NCBI RefSeq assembly: GCF_000708675.1
Contig: NZ_JELR01000001.1
Span: forward strand, 1,782,737 to 1,846,736
From: Microbulbifer sp. HZ11
Lineage (GTDB): Bacteria; Pseudomonadota; Gammaproteobacteria; Pseudomonadales; Cellvibrionaceae
Reading direction: 5' to 3'
DNA: 64,000 nucleotides
The notes beneath the pieces are model-generated. The model searched no databases and was not told where the DNA came from. It worked only from the letters and a program-made list of their open reading frames with translations. A program made the translations under genes and the position numbers. Below, in pieces: positions 53,661 through 63,941 of this stretch (positions are counted from its first letter, which is position 1; every line of letters starts with the position of its first letter).

Positions 53661-55244
53661 TCAGTGCTCACGCGTCGCGTAGAACCGCACCTCTGGATAG
53701 CGCTCTTCAGCCAGCTGAAGATTCACCCGGGTGGGAGCGAGATAAGTGAGGTGGCCGGAGCCGTCCAGAGCCAGGTTAGTGCTGGCCTTGCGCTTGAAGT
53801 TTTCCAGCTCCTTGGCACTTTCACTATCGACCCAACGGGCAGTGTTCACATTCACGTTCTCGTAAATGGCTTCCACCTTGTATTCATCTTTCAGGCGGTA
53901 GGCTACCACCTCAAACTGCAGCACCCCCACGGCACCGACAATAATGTCGTTATTGTCCAGAGGGAAAAACACCTGAGTCGAGCCCTCTTCCGAGAGTTGC
54001 TGCAGGCCTTTCTGCAGCTGCTTCAGTTTCAGAGGATCCTTGAGGCGGATACGGCGAAAGAGCTCCGGGGCGAAGTTGGGGATACCTGTGAATTTCAGGC
54101 TCTCACCTTCGGTAAAGGTATCACCAATCTGGATGGTACCGTGGTTGTGCAATCCTATGATATCCCCGGCAATCGCCTCCTCCACGTGGGTCCGATCACC
54201 AGCCATGAAAGTCACGGCATCAGCAATTTTCACATCTTTGCCGATCCGCACATGTTTCATTTTCATGCCGCGGCTATAAGTGCCAGAACAGACCCGCATA
54301 AACGCAATGCGGTCTCGGTGCTTGGGATCCATGTTCGCCTGGATTTTGAAGACAAATCCGGAAAATTTCTCTTCACCCGGCTGCACTTCACGCTCGTTCG
54401 TTTCCCGCGACTGCGGACCCGGCGCCCATTCAACAAACCCATCCAGCATTTCCCGCACACCGAAATTTCCGAGCGCCGTGCCAAAGAACACCGGTGTCAG
54501 TTTACCGGCACGATAGGCCTCCAGATCAAACTCGTGGGTAGCCCCACGCACAAGCTCGATTTCGTCACGAATCTCTTCTGCCTCATCGCCCAGCAGCGCT
54601 GTGGCTTCATCGCTGTCCAGCCCTTTGATCTGGGTATCTTCCGGAATGGTGTGCCCCTGACCTTGCTTGAACACGTGAATGGTGTCGGTATAGAGGTTGT
54701 ATACGCCCTTGAACAGTTTACCGGAGCCTAGCGGCCAGTTGATGGGCGCCGCCTGGATGTCCAGCACCTCCTCAATCTCATCCATCACTTCGATAGGATC
54801 TCGAATATCCCGGTCGAGCTTGTTGATAAATGACAGGATCGGTGTTGTGCGCAGGCGGCACACATTCATCAGCTTGATGGTGCGGTCTTCGACCCCCTTG
54901 GCGCCATCGATGACCATCAGCGCAGAATCAACCGCAGTCAGCACCCGGTAAGTATCTTCCGAGAAATCTTCGTGCCCGGGTGTATCGAGCAGGTTTACCA
55001 CCCGCTCCTTGTATGGGAATTGCATCACCGAGGATGTCACGGAGATACCGCGCTCCTGCTCCATCGTCATCCAGTCTGAACGCGCGTGTGGTCCCTTTTT
55101 GCCTTTGACCGAGCCCGCCAGCTGAATGGCGTTCCCGAACAGAAGCAACTTCTCGGTCACCGTGGTTTTACCGGCGTCCGGGTGGGAGATAATTGCAAAA
55201 GTACGGCGACCATTGATGCCCGCCAGAGAAGAGGATTGACCCAT
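53661..55244 (-). CDS. prfC: Peptide chain release factor 3
   Basis: GTPase that removes RF1/RF2 from the ribosome after termination. 527 residues from ATG 55244, the family-typical length; the frame is open upstream to 55691, running antisense through pepP, which is spurious. P-loop SHPDAGKTT at residues 20-28, DTPGHEDF and NKLDRD are the G motifs. [15 protein letters not shown] switch I text ([10 protein letters not shown]) follows. Domain II/III sequences are normal. Confidence 0.96.
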   Translation of the reverse strand: MGQSSSLAGINGRRTFAIISHPDAGKTTVTEKLLLFGNAIQLAGSVKGKKGPHARSDWMTMEQERGISVTSSVMQFPYKERVVNLLDTPGHEDFSEDTYRVLTAVDSALMVIDGAKGVEDRTIKLMNVCRLRTTPILSFINKLDRDIRDPIEVMDEIEEVLDIQAAPINWPLGSGKLFKGVYNLYTDTIHVFKQGQGHTIPEDTQIKGLDSDEATALLGDEAEEIRDEIELVRGATHEFDLEAYRAGKLTPVFFGTALGNFGVREMLDGFVEWAPGPQSRETNEREVQPGEEKFSGFVFKIQANMDPKHRDRIAFMRVCSGTYSRGMKMKHVRIGKDVKIADAVTFMAGDRTHVEEAIAGDIIGLHNHGTIQIGDTFTEGESLKFTGIPNFAPELFRRIRLKDPLKLKQLQKGLQQLSEEGSTQVFFPLDNNDIIVGAVGVLQFEVVAYRLKDEYKVEAIYENVNVNTARWVDSESAKELENFKRKASTNLALDGSGHLTYLAPTRVNLQLAEERYPEVRFYATREH

Positions 55245-55352
55245 AGTGCACACAATCGAACTGGATAAAAAACAGGCGCGCATTATACACGGGAGCGCAC
55301 TTCTCTGGGGGCTGTTAGACTGCAAAAAGCATTTAAATGAGCGAGGTGAACA

Positions 55353-57128
55353 ATGAGTCAAGACCGCTTGGACGCGCTGTATTCGGCGCTGCAGGAACAG
55401 GGTGTACAGGGCTATCTGGTCCCTCGGTGTGACGAGTACCAGAACGAGTATGTACCGCCTTGCGATGAGCGCCTCGCCTGGCTCACCGGTTTTGACGGCT
55501 CTGCCGGGCTCGCCGCTCTGGCCCACCGCCGCGCCGCACTTTTTGTTGATGGCCGCTACACGCTCCAGGCACAGCAACAGGTTGGCGACCAGGCCATTGC
55601 GCTCAAAGGCCTGTCCGCGGATGAAATAGCTGATTGGCTCAGCAGCGCCCTGAAAGAGGGCGATACGCTCGGCTACGACCCACGCCTGCACACAGAGCCC
55701 GGCCTTGCACCACTCAGAAAACGATTGCAGGAACAGGGGGTACGACTACGCCCTCTGGACACCAATCCCATCGACGCGATCTGGTCAGATCGCCCCGCTC
55801 CACCCTGTGGTCCGGCGCGCCCCCACCCTTTGGTCTTTACCGGGGAGGAGTCCGCGCAAAAACGCGCACGTATTGCCGGGCAGCTTGCCGACAGGCACCA
55901 GGATGCCCTATGGCTTGCCAACCCGGAAGTCTGCGCATGGCTGTTCAATATCCGCGGTGATGATATTCCCCACCTGCCTGTGGCACTGAGCATGGGGCTA
56001 TTGTATCGGGACGGCAGCGCTACGTTGTATCTCGCTCAAAAGGCGGTCACAGATGCCCTGCGCCAGCACCTGGGACACGGCGTCGAGCTGGTCCACAACA
56101 AAGAGGATCTGTTCCGGGCCGCTACGCATCGACATGTTCAAAGCGTCTGGGCCGACCCGCTGTTGAGTAACTGCTGGAGCCTGCAACAATTCGACGATCG
56201 CGACATACAGATTTTTCCGCAGCGGGATCCGATTACCGGTGCCAAGGCACGTAAAAATCCTGTCGAGCTGAAAGGCAGCCGCGCCGCGCATATTCGGGAC
56301 GGCGCAGCGCTGTGCGAATTTCTTGCCGAGCTGCCCCACGCGGTGCGGCAGGAATCTTTCGGTGAGTTGGAAGCCGTGCAACTACTGCGCAGTAAACGGG
56401 AGCAACGCGAGGGGTTTAACGACGACAGCTTCGACGCCATTTCCGGCTACCGCGGCAATGGCGCTATCGTCCATTACCGGGTCACACCGGCGTCCAGCCA
56501 GACAATGCACGCGGAAGGCATCTACCTGATCGACTCGGGTGGTCAGTATCCAGATGGCACCACCGATGTCACTCGCACCCTTGCTCTCGGGGAATTTCCA
56601 GCGACGGCACGGGAGCACTTTACCCGTGTGCTCAAGGGCCACATCGCCATCGCTACCCTGCGTTTTCCCGCAGGAACCTTCGGTGAGCAGATCGACGCTT
56701 TCGCCCGTAAATCCCTGTGGGATGCGGGTCTCGATTATGCCCATGGCACTGGTCACGGTGTGGGGAGCTTCCTGAGTGTCCACGAGGGCCCGCAGCGTAT
56801 TGGAAAAGCCAGTTCGCAAGTACCTCTGGAGGCGGGAATGATTGTATCCAATGAGCCCGGCTTCTATCTGGCGAACGAATACGGAATAAGGATTGAAAAC
56901 CTGGTTTTCATCAAAGAATGTTCCGCACATCCCGGATTTCTGGAGTTTGAGGAACTGACGTTGGCCCCTATCGATCTTCAGCTGATCGAGCCGGCACTTC
57001 TGAACAAAGATGAAATCCGGTGGCTGAACGACTATCACCGGAAGGTTCGGGAGACACTCATGCCACTGGTAAACGGCAGCACTCGTGAATGGCTTGTGAC
57101 AGCGACAGCACCGGTCACGGGCTGCTGA
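55353..57128 (+). CDS. Aminopeptidase P family (M24) Xaa-Pro peptidase
   Basis: Removes an N-terminal residue before proline; cytoplasmic, dimetal. 591 residues, the long form with two creatinase-like N-terminal domains (about 1-300) and a C-terminal pita-bread domain (about 305-591). Metal ligands are visible: Asp and Asp in [18 protein letters not shown], His in [16 protein letters not shown], Glu in [11 protein letters not shown] and Glu in [11 protein letters not shown]. It diverges from prfC (108 bp between the starts) and converges with the hydrolase gene (13 bp apart). Confidence 0.93.
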   Translation: MSQDRLDALYSALQEQGVQGYLVPRCDEYQNEYVPPCDERLAWLTGFDGSAGLAALAHRRAALFVDGRYTLQAQQQVGDQAIALKGLSADEIADWLSSALKEGDTLGYDPRLHTEPGLAPLRKRLQEQGVRLRPLDTNPIDAIWSDRPAPPCGPARPHPLVFTGEESAQKRARIAGQLADRHQDALWLANPEVCAWLFNIRGDDIPHLPVALSMGLLYRDGSATLYLAQKAVTDALRQHLGHGVELVHNKEDLFRAATHRHVQSVWADPLLSNCWSLQQFDDRDIQIFPQRDPITGAKARKNPVELKGSRAAHIRDGAALCEFLAELPHAVRQESFGELEAVQLLRSKREQREGFNDDSFDAISGYRGNGAIVHYRVTPASSQTMHAEGIYLIDSGGQYPDGTTDVTRTLALGEFPATAREHFTRVLKGHIAIATLRFPAGTFGEQIDAFARKSLWDAGLDYAHGTGHGVGSFLSVHEGPQRIGKASSQVPLEAGMIVSNEPGFYLANEYGIRIENLVFIKECSAHPGFLEFEELTLAPIDLQLIEPALLNKDEIRWLNDYHRKVRETLMPLVNGSTREWLVTATAPVTGC

Positions 57129-57141
57129 CAAGTACCGAGAA

Positions 57142-58191
57142 TCAGTACGGGGCGATTTCCGGAGATGGCCCCAAGCCCTCACGCAGGGGCTGACTGCCGA
57201 GCTGTGCGCGCCAAAAAGGCAACATTGCAGAGAGTACCCGCCGACTGACCTCCGGTTCCAGGGCGTGCCCCATTCCGGAAATTGCCACAAACTCAGCACC
57301 GGGAATCTTTTCTGCGGTATCCCGGCCATGATCCAGTGGCAGCAATGGGTCTTTGTCGCCATGAATTACCAAGGTAGGAACGGCGATCGTCTTCAGTATA
57401 TCAGTCCGGTCCCCACTCGCCAGAATGGCCTGGAACTGCCGCACGGTACCTGGCCCGTAGCTGCCGCGGTTCATTACCCGCTCCGCCAGCTGGCGCGCAT
57501 ACTCAGTAGAAAAATACTCAGGTGAGCCAATGGTACGCGCAATACTGACCCGGTTTGCAAGCTCCTCTTCCCTGCTGAGGCCGGATTTTGCTCCAGATGC
57601 CAGCGCGGATACGGCCTCGGGGCTGGACTCACTAAGATTCGGCGCCCCGGAACTCGACATGATGGAGGTCAATGTAAGCGCCCTTAGTGGGTAAGCCGCA
57701 GCCAATACCTGTGCGATCATTCCGCCCATAGAGGCACCAACTATATGCGCCCGGTCAATGCCAAGTGCCTGCAAAACACCCACTGCATCTGCCGCCATAT
57801 CTTGAAGACCATAGGCCGGCTCTGGAGTAAGCCCGACCTTTGCGCGCACCATTGTCCACCAGACAGGAGGCGCAGCAAGGCGGTAAAATTTTTGCGACAG
57901 GCCCGCGTCACGATTATCGATCAACACTACCCGATAGCCTTGATCGAGCAATCCCTGTACCAGGGTATCCCCCCAGTGCAGCATTTGCGCACCCAGCCCC
58001 ATGATCAGCAGTACCGGTTCACCGTCCCGGGCACCCATATCCTGATACGCAATAGCAGTTTCATCCACCGTAACGAAATGGATCGGATACCGGTCAAAGG
58101 GACTTTCGGTAGAATATGCATTCACCGCCAAACACAGGATCACCAACAGGAACGGCCAGTACGCTAGTTGCCGCACATTCGCCTTCAACAT
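57142..58191 (-). CDS. Alpha/beta hydrolase, exported or membrane-anchored
   Basis: 349 residues from ATG 58191, preceded by GAGAGG; the frame is open 20 codons more. One N-terminal hydrophobic segment (about 12-28) is a signal peptide or anchor. The fold is clear: oxyanion region LLIMGLGAQMLHWG, nucleophile elbow GASMGG with Ser near residue 143, acid in HGDKDPLLPLDH and His in MGHALEP. Substrate unknown. It starts 17 bp after the MATE gene stop and should share its mRNA. Confidence 0.88.
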   Translation of the reverse strand: MLKANVRQLAYWPFLLVILCLAVNAYSTESPFDRYPIHFVTVDETAIAYQDMGARDGEPVLLIMGLGAQMLHWGDTLVQGLLDQGYRVVLIDNRDAGLSQKFYRLAAPPVWWTMVRAKVGLTPEPAYGLQDMAADAVGVLQALGIDRAHIVGASMGGMIAQVLAAAYPLRALTLTSIMSSSGAPNLSESSPEAVSALASGAKSGLSREEELANRVSIARTIGSPEYFSTEYARQLAERVMNRGSYGPGTVRQFQAILASGDRTDILKTIAVPTLVIHGDKDPLLPLDHGRDTAEKIPGAEFVAISGMGHALEPEVSRRVLSAMLPFWRAQLGSQPLREGLGPSPEIAPY

Positions 58192-58207
58192 ATTCAGCCT
58201 CTCGAAC

Positions 58208-59581
58208 CTACTTGGCAAACAACCCCTCGCGGTTTCCCACATTCTCCGCAAGGTAACGACGCAACCACCACCACGCCAATATACCGATCGTCAGGTTTGC
58301 GATCACTGTGGCCACAAACAAACCGTAAATCCCCAAGACATAATTCCCCAGCCAGGCCAGGGGGAGGTACAGCCCGAGTACGCGCAGGAATGAAATAATG
58401 GTTCCAGGTAATGGGTGCCCCAGACCATTGAACGCGGCGTTGGCAGACATGACAAATCCATAACCGGCGTAGCTGAAAGGCACCAGGCTTAAATAGCCTA
58501 CAGCCACGGCAAGCACTTGCGGCGAGTCGCTGAATAACGCCGCAATATGCCGCCCCAGGAGCCACAGTAAAATCGCCAGTCCCACCCCAAAAACAATGCA
58601 AAAACGGGAAAGCACCGCAATGGTTTCATGCAGACGCTGCTGTTTACCCGCACCAGCATTCTGCCCCATAAAAGGTCCAACTACCGACGACAGCGCATAG
58701 AACACAATGAGCGCCAGCGGTTCAATTCGCAAGGCAATACCAAGGCCTGCCACCGCGTCGGCACCATGCGCGGCGACCAATGCCACCACCACACCACCGG
58801 ATACGGGAATAATAACGTTGGTCGCGATGGCAGGGAGACCTACTCTCAACAGGCTCGACCAGGATTCTTTAACAAGCCGCCAATTCAAGGTTGGGGCAGA
58901 CAGCAATTGTTCACGGCGGGCCAACACATACAGCGCGATAAAAAAGCTCACACCCCGCGCAATCACCGTGGCTAGTGCCGCCCCCTGAAGTTCCAGTCGC
59001 GGAAAGCCAAAAAGACCAAAGATGAGCAGTGGGTCCAGAACCAGGTTGAACACCGCAACCGCTATCATAATGCGTCCGGTGAGTGCACTGTTGCCAATAG
59101 CCCGCAGTGCAGACAGGGACACCATTGGCACCACTGCGAACACAGCGCCGTAATACCAGGGAACCATGTATTCGGTAATCAACGGTAACAACCGTTCCTG
59201 CGCGCCCAGCAGTCGGAATAGCGGTTCTATGGTAAGCAGACCGATTGCACTGACGAGTACAGCAAGCAATAAAGCTAACAGAGTTGCGTCAGTAACCAGC
59301 TGGCGCACCCGAGACATGTCCCCCGCACCATAGGCCCGCGCAACCGCCGAGGAAGTGCCAGCCCCGAGCCCGATAGCCAGCGCGTTGATCACCATCACCA
59401 CCGGAAAGGTGAAGCTCATGGCCGCCAGGGGGCCGTCCCCCAACTGGGATACGAAATAGGTATCCACCACATTGAAGGACATGGTGGCGAGAATACCCCA
59501 GACCATAGGCAGTGCGAGACGCTGTAAATGTGCGGCGACAGCACCTTCCAGGAGTGACGGTTGAGATCGATGGGATGCCAT
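58208..59581 (-). CDS. MATE-family multidrug/sodium antiporter
   Basis: 457 residues with twelve hydrophobic segments in two bundles of six. NVVDTYFVSQLGDGPLAAMS near the N terminus and the matching QNAGAGKQQRLHE region of the second half are family signatures. It exports organic cations or metabolites in exchange for H+ or Na+. It lies between rimI (57 bp upstream) and the hydrolase (16 bp downstream) on the same strand. Confidence 0.92.
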   Translation of the reverse strand: MASHRSQPSLLEGAVAAHLQRLALPMVWGILATMSFNVVDTYFVSQLGDGPLAAMSFTFPVVMVINALAIGLGAGTSSAVARAYGAGDMSRVRQLVTDATLLALLLAVLVSAIGLLTIEPLFRLLGAQERLLPLITEYMVPWYYGAVFAVVPMVSLSALRAIGNSALTGRIMIAVAVFNLVLDPLLIFGLFGFPRLELQGAALATVIARGVSFFIALYVLARREQLLSAPTLNWRLVKESWSSLLRVGLPAIATNVIIPVSGGVVVALVAAHGADAVAGLGIALRIEPLALIVFYALSSVVGPFMGQNAGAGKQQRLHETIAVLSRFCIVFGVGLAILLWLLGRHIAALFSDSPQVLAVAVGYLSLVPFSYAGYGFVMSANAAFNGLGHPLPGTIISFLRVLGLYLPLAWLGNYVLGIYGLFVATVIANLTIGILAWWWLRRYLAENVGNREGLFAK

Positions 59582-59638
59582 GGAGGTTCCGGAGTTAATA
59601 CGTGCTTTGCCGGGTGACGGGCACAGACAAATGGTCGT

Positions 59639-60151
59639 TTACAGTACCAGACTCATAAGCAAGGCGTCTTCCCGACTGCCATCGGGTTTCGGGTAGTAGT
59701 TTTTGCGGCGACCATCTTCGGTAAAGCCGAGCTTGTGGTACAGCGCTCGCGCCGGACGGTTGGACGCACGAACCTCCAGCAACACTCGCGCCACGTGTTC
59801 GGGAAACTGGGCAAAAATATGCTGTAATAACCGCGCTCCGACGCCAAGATTGCGGCAGCCCGGCGCCACAGCGACATCCAGAATTTCCGCTTCGTCAAAC
59901 AGGCGGCTCACCACACAGCAGGCGAGAATCTGCCCGTGCTTTTGTACTGAAGGTTCGGGTGGGCGCAGGATCCAGCAGTGGTGCCCCGCTCTCAGGCTGT
60001 CGTGGTATTGAATCGAGCTCCACGGATGACTATGGGCGCTGCGGGCAAGTGCTGCAAGGTTATCGCAATCTTTCTCCCCGGCACGCTCGAAGTGCAACGG
60101 AGACTCTCTGTGCAGGGCAAGCGTTGAGGAATCAGGGATTGGTGAGTTCAA
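59639..60151 (-). CDS. rimI: Ribosomal-protein-S18-alanine N-acetyltransferase
   Basis: GNAT acetyltransferase acting on the N terminus of ribosomal protein S18; 170 residues. The acetyl-CoA motif is RNLGVGARLLQHI (near residue 103), followed by LLEVRASNRPARALYHKLGF and the C-terminal DGRRKNYYP. The listed start is a TTG (60151); no ATG is available and the ribosome site is poor, so the true start is open by a few codons. The order holD-like, rimI matches the E. coli holD-rimI pair. Confidence 0.92.
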   Translation of the reverse strand: MNSPIPDSSTLALHRESPLHFERAGEKDCDNLAALARSAHSHPWSSIQYHDSLRAGHHCWILRPPEPSVQKHGQILACCVVSRLFDEAEILDVAVAPGCRNLGVGARLLQHIFAQFPEHVARVLLEVRASNRPARALYHKLGFTEDGRRKNYYPKPDGSREDALLMSLVL

Positions 60152-60194
60152 CGGCGATTTCCGTAATCAGCAAGAATGTACCCGGCCCGCGCAC

Positions 60195-60992
60195 CTATTG
60201 GCTTCGGGTCTGCTCCGGATAAAGGTCACGCAATAAATGCCAGAGTTCCCGCTTGCGCCATGGCTCGTTCAGCAGCTCAGTGAGACTCGGCATGGCTACC
60301 ACGTATCGCCCCTGCCAGTCATTGATCGGCGACTTCAGGGGGACCGGCGAGCAGAATGCCTGCGCCTGCTCTCCCATAAGCCAGACCCATTTCACTGACT
60401 TTCGCCCACAGGCCGCTTCCAGCCAGCTACCACAGGTTTCCCGGGCATCACTGGCACCCGCAGCGGTCGCAAAAGGATTTTCAGCCAGTGGCCACTTGAG
60501 CTTGTCGCGTTCGCTCGGCAATTGATGCCAACCGATTGCCCGCGCAATATTACCAAACAGAGATTCTACCGGTAGCGCGGTTCCGGGTTCACGGCTGTCC
60601 ACCGCCAGCAGCTCTTCTCCCAACCACCAGCAGCTGAGCACAAAGGGCGGTACCGGCTTCTCAGGAGCCGCCACGGGCACGACTCTGGCCGGCGGAGGTA
60701 CCTTTGCCTCTGCTGCCAGGCTGCCAACCACGCGCTCCATCTCCACAGGTGCAGCCGCCCGCGAGGCTGCAGGTTTAGCCGGTGTTTCGACGGGTAGCGA
60801 TACGGAGGCACCAACTGTCTGCATCAATGCCGCAGCCGCAGCGGGGCGAACTTCAGGGTTCGCCTGTGCCGACTGAGGCGGCGGGGGCAGCAGGGCCTGG
60901 GTAGGCTCTGCTGCGAGTGGCAGTCGGAATCTCGGCATATAGCTGGTTACACCCAGTGCCGTCAGGTACTCCGTCCGCTGTAATTCGTTCAC
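60195..60992 (-). CDS. HolD-like protein (probable DNA polymerase III psi subunit)
   Basis: 265 residues from GTG 60992, preceded by GGGGAACAGA. The N terminus (LQRTEYLTALGVTSYMPR) resembles the short peptide by which psi binds the clamp loader, and the position just before rimI is that of holD in E. coli. A Pro/Ala-rich linker (about 30-115) separates it from a C-terminal domain (about 120-265; CWWLGEELLAVDSREPG, SERDKLKWPLAENPFA). E. coli HolD is 137 residues, so this is a lengthened form. The assignment rests on synteny and a short motif. Confidence 0.65.
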   Translation of the reverse strand: MNELQRTEYLTALGVTSYMPRFRLPLAAEPTQALLPPPPQSAQANPEVRPAAAAALMQTVGASVSLPVETPAKPAASRAAAPVEMERVVGSLAAEAKVPPPARVVPVAAPEKPVPPFVLSCWWLGEELLAVDSREPGTALPVESLFGNIARAIGWHQLPSERDKLKWPLAENPFATAAGASDARETCGSWLEAACGRKSVKWVWLMGEQAQAFCSPVPLKSPINDWQGRYVVAMPSLTELLNEPWRKRELWHLLRDLYPEQTRSQ

Positions 60993-61016
60993 TCTGTTCC
61001 CCGCTGGCGCCTTCCA

Positions 61017-62552
61017 TCAAACGCCGGTTGGCTTACTGCTTTTACTGGCGAGCAAGTTTAACGCATCCAGGTAGGCTTTTGCGGACGCTACCAGAATATC
61101 GGTATCGGCACCGACGCCGTTCACCAGTTGACCATCGCGTTCCAGCCGAACCGTCACGCTGCCCTGGGAGTCAGTACCCTGGGTCACCGCATTGACAGAA
61201 TAAAGCTGCAGATCCGCCTGGCTTCCCACCACCGATTCGATGGCCTTGAAAGTTGCATCCACCGGACCACTGCCCTCGGCACTGCACGTTTTTTTCTCCC
61301 CATCAATAACCAGCTCTAACTGCGCCTGGGGGTTACTGCCGCTTTTACTGCGCACTTCGAGGTCGGCCAATTGATAGTGCTCTACCGGGTCGGTGGCACC
61401 GGAAATCAACGATTGTAAATCTTCATCGAAGATTTCGTGTTTTTTATCCGCGAGATCCTTGAAGCGCTGGAACAGCACATTGAACTCCGCAGGGTCGGCG
61501 AAGGTCACGCCCAGCTCTTCATAGCGTGCCTTCACCGCGGCGCGGCCGGAATGCTTACCGAGAACCAGTCGGTTCTGCCCCCAACCCACATCCTCTGCAC
61601 GCATGATTTCGTAGGTTTCGCGATGCTTGAGCACGCCGTCCTGGTGAATACCGGATTCGTGCGCGAAGGCATTAGCCCCCACAATCGCCTTATTCGGCTG
61701 AACCGGGAAGCCGGTGATAGAGGAAACCAGGCGCGAAGTGGGCACAATATGCGAGGCATCGATACCAGTTTCCACTGGATACAGATCCTGACGGGTACGC
61801 ACGGCCATGACGATTTCTTCCAGTGAAGCATTACCCGCACGCTCGCCCAGACCATTGATGGTGCACTCTACCTGGCGAACACCATTCATCACCGCAGAAA
61901 GGGAGTTGGCCACGGCCAGGCCCAAATCGTTATGGCAGTGGGTAGAGAATATGGCCATGTCGGAATTGGGTACATTCTCGATGACCCGTTTGAACATGGC
62001 ACCGTACTCTCCCGGTTCACCGTAACCCACGGTATCAGGGATATTGATGGTGCCGGCGCCGGCGTTGATGACCGCTTCGATAATCCGATACATGAATTCT
62101 GGCTCAGAGCGGCTGCCGTCCTCCAGAGAGAACTCCACATCGTCGGTAAACTGGCGCGCAGTTTTTACCGCCTCTACCGCCTGGCGCAATACATCTTCCG
62201 GCTCCATCTGAAGCTTGTACTTCATATGGATGGGTGAGGTGGCAATAAAGGTGTGAATACGGGACGCATTGGCCTTTTTGAGCGCTTCACCGGCGCGCAG
62301 AATATCGGGCCCCACGGCGCGGGCCAGGCTACATACACGGGAATCTTTTACGGTTTCAGCCACCGCCTGCACAGCTTCAAAATCGCCCTGACTGGCAATC
62401 GCGAAGCCAGCCTCTATGACGTCGACCCGCATACGCTCCAGCATGGAGGCAATACGGATTTTTTCGTCCTTGGTCATGGAAGCGCCGGGGCTTTGCTCGC
62501 CGTCCCGCAAGGTGGTATCGAAAATGACTAATTTATCTTTTTTAGCGTTCAT
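61017..62552 (-). CDS. leuA: 2-isopropylmalate synthase
   Basis: First committed enzyme of leucine synthesis: acetyl-CoA plus 2-oxoisovalerate to 2-isopropylmalate; 511 residues. ATG 62552 follows GGAGAAGAG. The catalytic start [16 protein letters not shown] and the metal motif [14 protein letters not shown] are clear, as is [13 protein letters not shown]. The C-terminal allosteric domain (about 390-511) for leucine feedback is present. Upstream lies a leader peptide rich in Leu codons, so expression is likely controlled by attenuation. Downstream gene holD-like follows after 24 bp. Confidence 0.95.
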   Translation of the reverse strand: MNAKKDKLVIFDTTLRDGEQSPGASMTKDEKIRIASMLERMRVDVIEAGFAIASQGDFEAVQAVAETVKDSRVCSLARAVGPDILRAGEALKKANASRIHTFIATSPIHMKYKLQMEPEDVLRQAVEAVKTARQFTDDVEFSLEDGSRSEPEFMYRIIEAVINAGAGTINIPDTVGYGEPGEYGAMFKRVIENVPNSDMAIFSTHCHNDLGLAVANSLSAVMNGVRQVECTINGLGERAGNASLEEIVMAVRTRQDLYPVETGIDASHIVPTSRLVSSITGFPVQPNKAIVGANAFAHESGIHQDGVLKHRETYEIMRAEDVGWGQNRLVLGKHSGRAAVKARYEELGVTFADPAEFNVLFQRFKDLADKKHEIFDEDLQSLISGATDPVEHYQLADLEVRSKSGSNPQAQLELVIDGEKKTCSAEGSGPVDATFKAIESVVGSQADLQLYSVNAVTQGTDSQGSVTVRLERDGQLVNGVGADTDILVASAKAYLDALNLLASKSSKPTGV

Positions 62553-62585
62553 CAGGGCTCTTCTCCTAGTCTGGCCCGAGGCTAA

Positions 62586-62604
62586 ACAGCGGTAACGCCG
62601 CTGT
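62586..62604 (-). promoter_or_regulatory. Hairpin in the leuA leader
   Basis: Perfect 7-bp stem (62586-62592 and 62598-62604), loop of 5, ending 34 bp before the leuA start. It is followed by TTTAGCC on the minus strand. It could be the attenuator hairpin or a structure masking the leuA ribosome site. Confidence 0.5.
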
Positions 62605-62652
62605 CTACGCACTGCTCAAATTAAGTACGGAATTCTGTAGAGAGGTATGGGG

Positions 62653-62678
62653 ATAAAATTATATGCCGCGACGCGGCA
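62653..62678 (-). terminator. Possible leu attenuator hairpin at the end of the leader
   Basis: Palindrome TGCCGCG-A-CGCGGCA at 62664-62678, followed on the minus strand by TATAATTTTAT. The loop is small and the T-run broken, so this is tentative. The rest of 62827-63083 holds no gene; it should contain the leu promoter. Confidence 0.45.
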
Positions 62679-62826
62679 GTCGTAGCAGGCGTGCTAGTAG
62701 TAGGAGGGCAGTGAAGTTCGCAGCGCGATGGCGTGAATAGGTGGTAAATGGCGCCTCCGCGAAAACGCAGGAGACCCGACGCCGCGCACCCGGCAACCAT
62801 TTGCCGGCGGATTGACTGGGTTTCAT
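62659..62826 (-). CDS. leuL: Leu-codon-rich leader peptide of leuA
   Basis: Probable attenuation peptide. The frame ends 62659 and can start at ATG 62826 (55 residues; upstream starts exist). Near the C terminus it reads NFTALLLLARLLRLPRRGI: seven Leu in 13 residues, with codons CTC CTA CTA CTA, then CTG CTA and CTG. The four CTA codons are rare in this GC-rich DNA, as in E. coli leuL, so ribosome stalling at low leucyl-tRNA is expected. A GC-rich hairpin (62664-62678) overlaps the end and is followed by TATAATTTTAT. Confidence 0.7.
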   Translation of the reverse strand: MKPSQSAGKWLPGARRRVSCVFAEAPFTTYSRHRAANFTALLLLARLLRLPRRGI

Positions 62827-63083
62827 GTCTGTATCCGTTTTCTGATTGATTAGTTCACTACTTGCCCGTCGCAGAGCCAACTATTGACCCTGCTCCGGCG
62901 TCGCAAACTATAGTCCGACCAGGCCCAAAACATCAATACTCATCCTATTTAACCGATTACAAATAGCCATCAAAGCAAAATAATTATCGAAAAATCGAGT
63001 AAATTTAGGATAAAAGAACCTATCAACACAAGTGTGGCCTGCCAGCCCCCTTACGAGATTGCCTTTTTGGACACGCTGAATGT

Positions 63084-63563
63084 CTACAGTAAGGCCTCGA
63101 TGTCTGCCGCAATCTGTTCTGGCTTATCTTTCGGCGCATACCGCTTCACCACATCGCCCTCACGGCCCACGAGGAACTTGGTGAAATTCCATTTAATACC
63201 CTCAGTCCCGAGAATCCCAGGCGCCTGTTTCTTCAGGTGTGAGAACAATGGGTGTGCATCGGATCCATTCACGTCGACCTTTGCATAGATTGGGAAGCTC
63301 ACTCCGTAGTTCAGTGTGCAGAACTCCTGAATTTCGTTATCACTGCCAGGCTCCTGCTGACCAAACTGGTTACAGGGGAAGCCGAGTACGACCAGCCCTT
63401 GGTCCTTGTACTTTCGGTACAGGTCTTCCAAACCCTGATACTGCGGGGTAAACCCGCACTTGCTCGCAGTATTCACCACGAGCAGGACCTTCCCTTTGAA
63501 CTCATCCAGTGTTCCTTTTTTTCCTTCACTGGTTTGAACCGGGATAGTGAAGATATCGGACAT
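63084..63563 (-). CDS. Glutathione-peroxidase-family thiol peroxidase
   Basis: Reduces peroxides with thioredoxin or glutathione; 159 residues. The peroxidatic Cys is in [18 protein letters not shown] (near residue 36), as a Cys rather than selenocysteine. [12 protein letters not shown] (near 62, second Cys and Gln) and [13 protein letters not shown] (Trp and Asn of the catalytic tetrad) follow. No signal peptide. It is monocistronic on the minus strand. Confidence 0.94.
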   Translation of the reverse strand: MSDIFTIPVQTSEGKKGTLDEFKGKVLLVVNTASKCGFTPQYQGLEDLYRKYKDQGLVVLGFPCNQFGQQEPGSDNEIQEFCTLNYGVSFPIYAKVDVNGSDAHPLFSHLKKQAPGILGTEGIKWNFTKFLVGREGDVVKRYAPKDKPEQIAADIEALL

Positions 63564-63678
63564 GGGCTGACTCCTTGATATATAACGGTCAATCTAACAT
63601 CTGAATATATCGTACAAGTTAACCAGCGCAAGGTAATTCACAGGGCTGTACAAGTTACTCAGAAATACCGGGACTACC

Positions 63679-63780
63679 TGTGCATATCCTTAACATTTGA
63701 TTTAAGGAACAAATTAAAACTTATGCACAGGCTGGTTACGCACAGAAACCTTGGACAGACTTGTGGGTAAGTGTGGGATA
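63679..63780. promoter_or_regulatory. Cluster of DnaA-box-like 9-mers
   Basis: Within 102 bp: TTATGCACA at 63721-63729 (perfect TTATNCACA), TTACGCACA at 63736-63744, TGTGGGTAA at 63762-63770 (reverse TTACCCACA), TGTGCATAT at 63679-63687 (reverse ATATGCACA), each of the last three one mismatch away, and a weaker TGTGGGATA at 63772-63780. A short AT-rich patch lies between 63690 and 63722. No gene in 63564-63941. Function unproven. Confidence 0.45.
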
Positions 63781-63850
63781 TTAGGTGTGAGTGGCGTGGT
63801 TACTGGGGTTTGGAAAGCGTTTAAAAAAACGTCACCAAAGTTTCACGAAA

Positions 63851-63875
63851 AAAACCTGAATACTCAGCAGGTTTT
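63851..63875 (-). terminator. Second terminator downstream of the rRNA operon
   Basis: AAAACCTG (63851-63858) pairs with CAGGTTTT (63868-63875); on the minus strand the stem ends in a run of T. It lies just after the first rRNA terminator. Confidence 0.7.
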
Positions 63876-63902
63876 GGCTGGATTTCGCAATGCCAAAAAG
63901 AA

Positions 63903-63934
63903 AAAAGGCCGTACAGGTAACTGTACGGCCTTTT
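63903..63934 (-). terminator. Terminator of the rRNA operon
   Basis: Perfect 14-bp stem (63903-63916 and 63921-63934) around GTAA, followed on the minus strand by TTTTTTCTTTTT. It is 8 bp past the 5S rRNA end. Confidence 0.92.
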
Positions 63935-63941
63935 GGATTTT

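Noticed and set aside
55245..55691. Extension of prfC upstream of ATG 55244
   Set aside because: It lies antisense within the aminopeptidase gene, and all RF3 proteins begin at the chosen position.
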